NCBI GenBank assembly: GCA_020634015.1 | Contig: JACKCN010000008.1 | Coordinates: forward strand, 62,001 to 126,000 | Length of the DNA stretch: 64,000 nucleotides | Origin: Candidatus Delongbacteria bacterium | Lineage (GTDB): Bacteria; CAIWAD01 | Direction: 5' to 3' | Shown here: positions 60,111-64,000 of the stretch, piece after piece | Layout of the letters: each line of letters starts with the position of its first letter | Position numbering within the stretch: position 1 is the first letter of the stretch | The notes under the pieces: model-generated | The model's input: the letters and a program-made list of their open reading frames with translations, nothing else | Told to the model about the DNA's origin: nothing | Database searches by the model: none | Made by a program: the position numbers and the translations under genes

Positions 60111-60425
60111 GATGGGGCCTTCCAGTTGTCCGGAACGGCCAGTCGCCGTCCGCGTTCCAGTATCCGACTCCGTGTACATCGGATTCCCCGGCAAAGGACT
60201 TCAGTCCCATCGCGTGAAAATCGGGTCCTCCGCAGGTTCGCACAGAACAAAACAACATGCCGGCATGAGGGTTGTGCGCGGGCGCACGGGAGTTCTGTGA
60301 GCATCGTGCGTGAGCCCGGCCGCGCGGGGGGCGGCGCCCCGTGGCGGCTCTTCCGAAATGCTACCTTGCCGCCCGATTCGTGCGCGGCTTGCAGGCTGCG
60401 CGACGCCACCCAGCAGGAGAGCCCG
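60111..60425. other. Divergent intergenic region upstream of icmF with two palindromes
   Basis: About 315 bp with no gene. It contains the perfect 12-bp palindrome CATGCCGGCATG (60256-60267), flanked by ACAAC and GTTGT outer half-sites, and GTGCGC/GCGCAC (60274-60287). These are operator candidates for the mutase gene or the divergent small gene. No cobalamin riboswitch was recognised. Confidence 0.4.
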
Positions 60426-63400
60426 ATGAGCGACCGTTACCAGCCACGCCACAAGATCCGCTTCGTCACTGCCGCCAGCCTCTTCGACGGGCACGATGCG
60501 GCCATCAACATCATGCGGCGGATCATTCAGGCCACAGGCGCGGAAGTGGTGCATCTGGGTCACAACCGCAGCGTGCGCGAGATCGTGGATGCGGCCATCC
60601 AGGAAGACGCCCACGGCATTGCCATCTCCAGCTATCAGGGCGGCCACGTGCGCTTCTTCAAGTATGTGGTGGACATGCTGCGCGAGCAGAACTGCGGCCA
60701 CATCAAGGTCTTCGGCGGCGGCGGGGGTGTCATCGTGCGGCAGGAGATCGAGGAGCTGCAGGCCTACGGAGTGGCGCGCATCTTCAGCCCCCAGGATGGC
60801 ACCCGGCTGGGGCTGCAGGGCATGATCAACGAAATGGTCGAAGCGGTGGACCGGGATCTCTGCGCCATGGACTTTCCGGCGCTGGCCGAGGCGGTCTTCA
60901 ACGGAACCCCGGCGGCCGTGGCCCGGGCGATCAGCCTGGCGGAACGCGCCAGCGAGGGCGGGCAGATCGGCGAAGAACTGGCCCGCGTTCTGGCCCGTGG
61001 CGCCGAGCGCGCCGTGCCGGTGATCGGTATCACGGGAACGGGCGGCGCGGGCAAGAGCAGCCTGACCGACGAAGTGCTGCGGCGCTTCCTGCGGGCCTAT
61101 CCGGAGCTGCGCATCGGCGTGGTCAGCGTGGACCCCACCAAGCGGCGCACGGGCGGGGCCCTGCTGGGAGACCGGATCCGCATGAACAGCCTGAGCAATT
61201 CCCGCAGTTTCATGCGCAGTCTGGCCACCCGGGGCAGCGGCAAGGAACTGGCCCCGTCCACCAAGGACGCGCTGGCCATTCTCAAGGCGGCCGGCAACGA
61301 CCTGCTGATCCTCGAGACCAGCGGCATCGGCCAGGGCGAGAGCGGGGTGGTGGACCTGGTGGACGTGTCCGTATACGCCATGACCAGCGAGTACGGAGCA
61401 GCCAGCCAGCTGGAAAAGATCGACATGATCGACTACGCCGACATCGTGGTGCTGAACAAGTTCGAGAAGGCGGGCAGCCAGGATGCGTTGCGCGACGTGC
61501 GCAAGCAGTACCGGCGCGCGCACGAGATTTCATGGGATGTGCCCGATGACGCGCTTCCCGTGTACGGCACCATCGCCAGCCGCTTCGACTGCAACGGCAC
61601 CAACTGGTTCTTCGATCGCCTGATGGAAAAGGTGCGCGAGCGCACGGGTTTCACGGCGGCACACGAAGCTCTTGCCAGCGGCCCGCAGGTCCAGACCAGC
61701 GAGCTGATTCCGGGCGAGCGGCGCAACTACCTGGCCGAGATCTCGCGCACGGTGCGGCGTTACAAGGAAAGGGCGCGCAATCAGGCCGAGCGCCTGTCGC
61801 GCCACACCCGCCTCGAGGCGACCCGGGCCGAGCTGGAGGAGAAGGGACACACCAGTCCGGAACTGGGCAGTCTGGTCGAGGAGAGCCGCAAGGGCATCGA
61901 TGCGGGCGTGCTGGCGGCCGTGGATGAGTATCACCGGCTGGCCGGACTCTACGCCGGCAGCAGTTTCGACTTCAGCGTACGCGGCCGCACGGTGACCCAG
62001 GAAACCGCCACGGAAAGCCTTTCAGGCACCATGATTCCCAAGGTGGCCCTGCCCGACTTCAGTGATGCCGGAGACCTGTACCGCTTTCTGGCTCTGGAGA
62101 ATCTGCCGGGCTACTTTCCGTACACGGCGGGAGTCTTTCCCTTCCGGCGCACGGGCGAGGACCCGGCACGCATGTTCGCCGGCGAAGGCCCCCCGGCACG
62201 CACGAACGCCCGCTTCCGCTTTCTCAGCCGCGACAGCGAGGCCAAGCGCCTGTCCACCGCCTTCGACAGCGTGACACTCTATGGTGAGGACCCGGACGAG
62301 CGCCCGGACATCTACGGCAAGGTGGGCGAGTCGGGCGTCTCGATCTGCACCCTGGACGACATGAAGATCCTCTACGGAGGCTTTGACCTGTGCTCGCCCA
62401 TGACCAGCGTCTCGATGACGATCAATGGCCCGGCGCCGATGATTCTGGCGATGTACCTGAACACGGCCATCTCCTTCGAGACCGACCGCTTCCGCGCGGA
62501 ACACGGGCGCGAGCCCGACGAGACGGAAGCCGCCGAGCTGCACTCCCGTACGTTGCAGCAGGTGCGCGGCACCGTGCAGGCCGACATCCTCAAGGAGGAC
62601 CAGGCCCAGAACACCTGCATCTTCTCCACCGAGTTCGCGCTGCGCATGATGGGCGACATGCAGCAGTACTTCATCGAGAAGGGCATCCGCAACTACTACA
62701 GCGTCTCGATCAGCGGGTATCACATCGCCGAGGCGGGTGCCAACCCGATTTCCCAGCTGGCCTTCACCCTGGCCAACGGCTTCACCTACGTGGAGTACTA
62801 CCTGGCCCGCGGGATGAAGATCGACGACTTCGCGCCCAACCTGAGCTTCTTCTTCAGCAACGGACTGGACCCGGAATACGCCGTGATCGGCCGGGTGGCC
62901 CGCCGGATCTGGGCCGTGGCCATGCGCGAGATCTACGGCGCCAACGAGCGCAGCCAGAAGCTCAAGTATCACATCCAGACTTCGGGGCGCAGCCTGCACA
63001 GCCAGGAAATGGCCTTCAACGACATCCGCACCACGCTGCAGGCGCTGCTGGCGATCAACGACAATTGCAACAGCCTGCACACCAACGCCTACGACGAGGC
63101 GGTGACCACACCCACGCGCGAGAGCGTGCGCCGTGCGCTGGCGATCCAGATGATCATCAACAAGGAATTCGGCAGCACGCGCAACGAGAACCCTTCGCAG
63201 GGAGCCTTCATCATCCGCGAGCTGACCGAACTGGTCGAAGAGGCCGTGCTGAGCGAGTTCGTGCGCATCAGCGAGCGTGGCGGCGTGCTGGGTGCCATGG
63301 AGACCCAGTACCAGCGCGGCAAGATCCAGGAAGAGAGCATGGTCTACGAGCTGCGCAAGCAGAGCGGCGAATTGCCGATCATCGGGGTGAATACCTTCAT

Positions 63401-63665
63401 CGACTCCGAGGGCTCCGAAGTGCCCGACGACATCGAACTGGCACGGGCCAGCGACGAGGAGAAGGAAGGCCAGATCAAGGCGCTGCGTGCGTTCCAGGCG
63501 CGCCACGCGGAACAGCTTCCCGGGGCTCTGGAGGCGCTCAAGAAGACCGCCCACGAGGGTGGCAACATCTTTGCCGAATTGATGAAGACGGTCCGGGTGG
63601 CCAGTCTGGGGCAGATTTCGGCCGCGCTCTTCGAGGTGGGTGGCCAGTATCGCCGCAACATGTAA
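60426..63665 (+). CDS. icmF: Fused isobutyryl-CoA mutase IcmF (B12-dependent acyl-CoA mutase with GTPase chaperone)
   Basis: The protein has 1079 residues, normal for IcmF. ATG 60426 follows AGGAGA; the frame is open further upstream but without a start. The N-terminal B12-binding domain has 'SLFDGHDAAINIMRRI' (D-x-H, H23 lower ligand), 'ISSYQGGH' and 'VFGGGGGVI'. The MeaI-type GTPase follows with Walker A 'GTGGAGKSS' (204-212) and 'NKFEKAG'. The large TIM-barrel mutase domain ('GYFPYTAGVFPFRRTGEDPARMFAGEG', 'SMTINGPAP', 'TEFALRMMGDMQQYFIEKGI', 'GYHIAEAGANP') closes it. It interconverts isobutyryl- and butyryl-CoA (some act on isovaleryl/pivalyl-CoA). 'AGVFPF' in place of MCM's 'RGPYPT' supports IcmF over methylmalonyl-CoA mutase. 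Confidence 0.95.
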   Translation: MSDRYQPRHKIRFVTAASLFDGHDAAINIMRRIIQATGAEVVHLGHNRSVREIVDAAIQEDAHGIAISSYQGGHVRFFKYVVDMLREQNCGHIKVFGGGGGVIVRQEIEELQAYGVARIFSPQDGTRLGLQGMINEMVEAVDRDLCAMDFPALAEAVFNGTPAAVARAISLAERASEGGQIGEELARVLARGAERAVPVIGITGTGGAGKSSLTDEVLRRFLRAYPELRIGVVSVDPTKRRTGGALLGDRIRMNSLSNSRSFMRSLATRGSGKELAPSTKDALAILKAAGNDLLILETSGIGQGESGVVDLVDVSVYAMTSEYGAASQLEKIDMIDYADIVVLNKFEKAGSQDALRDVRKQYRRAHEISWDVPDDALPVYGTIASRFDCNGTNWFFDRLMEKVRERTGFTAAHEALASGPQVQTSELIPGERRNYLAEISRTVRRYKERARNQAERLSRHTRLEATRAELEEKGHTSPELGSLVEESRKGIDAGVLAAVDEYHRLAGLYAGSSFDFSVRGRTVTQETATESLSGTMIPKVALPDFSDAGDLYRFLALENLPGYFPYTAGVFPFRRTGEDPARMFAGEGPPARTNARFRFLSRDSEAKRLSTAFDSVTLYGEDPDERPDIYGKVGESGVSICTLDDMKILYGGFDLCSPMTSVSMTINGPAPMILAMYLNTAISFETDRFRAEHGREPDETEAAELHSRTLQQVRGTVQADILKEDQAQNTCIFSTEFALRMMGDMQQYFIEKGIRNYYSVSISGYHIAEAGANPISQLAFTLANGFTYVEYYLARGMKIDDFAPNLSFFFSNGLDPEYAVIGRVARRIWAVAMREIYGANERSQKLKYHIQTSGRSLHSQEMAFNDIRTTLQALLAINDNCNSLHTNAYDEAVTTPTRESVRRALAIQMIINKEFGSTRNENPSQGAFIIRELTELVEEAVLSEFVRISERGGVLGAMETQYQRGKIQEESMVYELRKQSGELPIIGVNTFIDSEGSEVPDDIELARASDEEKEGQIKALRAFQARHAEQLPGALEALKKTAHEGGNIFAELMKTVRVASLGQISAALFEVGGQYRRNM

Positions 63666-63710
63666 GGAAGGGACCGGGGGCACATCGCCCGTCCGGATCC
63701 CGGGGAGATC

Positions 63711-64000
63711 ATGATGTCAATGACTGCCAACTCACGTCCACACGCCGCGGGCACCCTGCTGGTTCTGGCCGGGCTGCTGCTGGCGACTCCGCTGACCTCG
63801 GTCCTGGCGGCCACTCCGCCCGCCGGCTATACCCGGGCCGTTGAACTTGTGGGCGCCGGCCAGTACCGCGCGGCACGCACCCTGCTGGATTCGCTGATTC
63901 GCACCGATGCCCTGCCCACTGACCTGAAGGACAATGGCCAGTTCTGGCTGGGCGAATGCCACTATGCCCAGCACGCCTGGCTGGATGCGATGCTGTGTTA
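63711..64000 (+). CDS. Exported TPR-type (YbgF/CpoB-like) protein, N-terminal part
   Basis: The first ~96 residues are present; the gene continues past the window. ATG 63711 (or 63714) follows GGGGAG. A signal peptide ends 'TSVLAATPP'. A TPR-like helix pair follows: 'YTRAVELVGAGQYRAARTLLDSLIRTD', 'NGQFWLGECHYAQHAWLDAML', like the tetratricopeptide 'outer-membrane protein assembly / YbgF' type. Only 45 bp after icmF, so possibly co-transcribed. Confidence 0.65.
   Translation, partial: MMSMTANSRPHAAGTLLVLAGLLLATPLTSVLAATPPAGYTRAVELVGAGQYRAARTLLDSLIRTDALPTDLKDNGQFWLGECHYAQHAWLDAMLC

Noticed and set aside
60111..60425. Cobalamin riboswitch upstream of the B12-dependent mutase
   Set aside because: No B12-box-like conserved core or matching stem architecture could be recognised; only short palindromes are present.
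62022..63683. 553-codon minus-strand frame opposite icmF
   Set aside because: Antisense to the mutase domain of icmF, with no independent start or motif.

Overview
The window is GC-rich, densely coded chromosomal DNA from a Gram-negative (diderm) bacterium. Outer-membrane beta-barrel proteins, an HlyD-type adaptor and two DsbD-type systems point to an outer membrane. Two large secreted proteins (RCC1-like at 18878-20674 and a right-handed beta-helix protein at 37621-40242) end in the same kind of C-terminal beta-sandwich (a 'PNPFNPST' motif, then a short stretch ending in LLLK). That is typical of the FCB superphylum and neighbouring candidate phyla (Fibrobacterota, Cloacimonadota, Krumholzibacteriota, Delongbacteria, Eisenbacteria and similar). 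The exact lineage cannot be fixed from the sequence alone. No rRNA, tRNA, IS element or CRISPR array was seen.

Layout. 1-5136 is an envelope region: a truncated HlyD adaptor, then a same-strand run with three beta-barrel proteins (781, 3565, 4294) around a HupE/UreJ-like membrane protein and a membrane-anchored partner. 5241-14224 holds a cysteine synthase/CBS-like enzyme, a SpoIID protein, a DCC-family protein, a hairpin-forming 36-bp minisatellite, a DUF2239 gene behind two operator-like repeats, a four-gene operon (PTS IIA-like, PII-like, TrmH methyltransferase, CPBP protease) and a hybrid histidine kinase broken by one frameshift. 14229-18653 is carAB. 20964-24085 is cutA, an aminotransferase and a GNAT-nitrilase fusion. 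24968-26161 is an asparaginase whose motifs lie in permuted order.

26213-32822 is a type I restriction-modification operon (hsdR, hsdM, a DUF1016 nuclease gene, hsdS). It is followed by a run of small accessory genes (YrdB-like, YciI-like, LysE, VOC, GNAT and a double-domain Arr ADP-ribosyltransferase) that looks like an acquired, variable stretch. 40276-49817 holds a methyltransferase, thioredoxin, a second hybrid kinase, a 53-residue protein with two WYL regulators, a CopG/MazF-type toxin-antitoxin pair with a readable promoter and operator, an ASCH protein, and a redoxin with a DsbD-alpha-like protein. 49982-64000 is largely housekeeping: HAD phosphatase, TypA/BipA, a glutaryl-CoA-dehydrogenase-like enzyme, DUF6438 and TM2 proteins, a two-component system, a pentapeptide protein, full-length DsbD, a possible small RNA or micro-gene, the fused B12-dependent mutase IcmF, and the start of a TPR-type exported protein.

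Most interesting points: the permuted asparaginase; the tandem Arr protein whose first domain appears to have lost catalytic residues; the DUF1016 gene inside the RM operon with two near-identical palindromes in its linker; the promoter, 16-codon ORF and UUCG-loop terminator cassette at 59529-59740; and the 36-bp hairpin minisatellite next to a pair of TTATCCGGGT-type sites.
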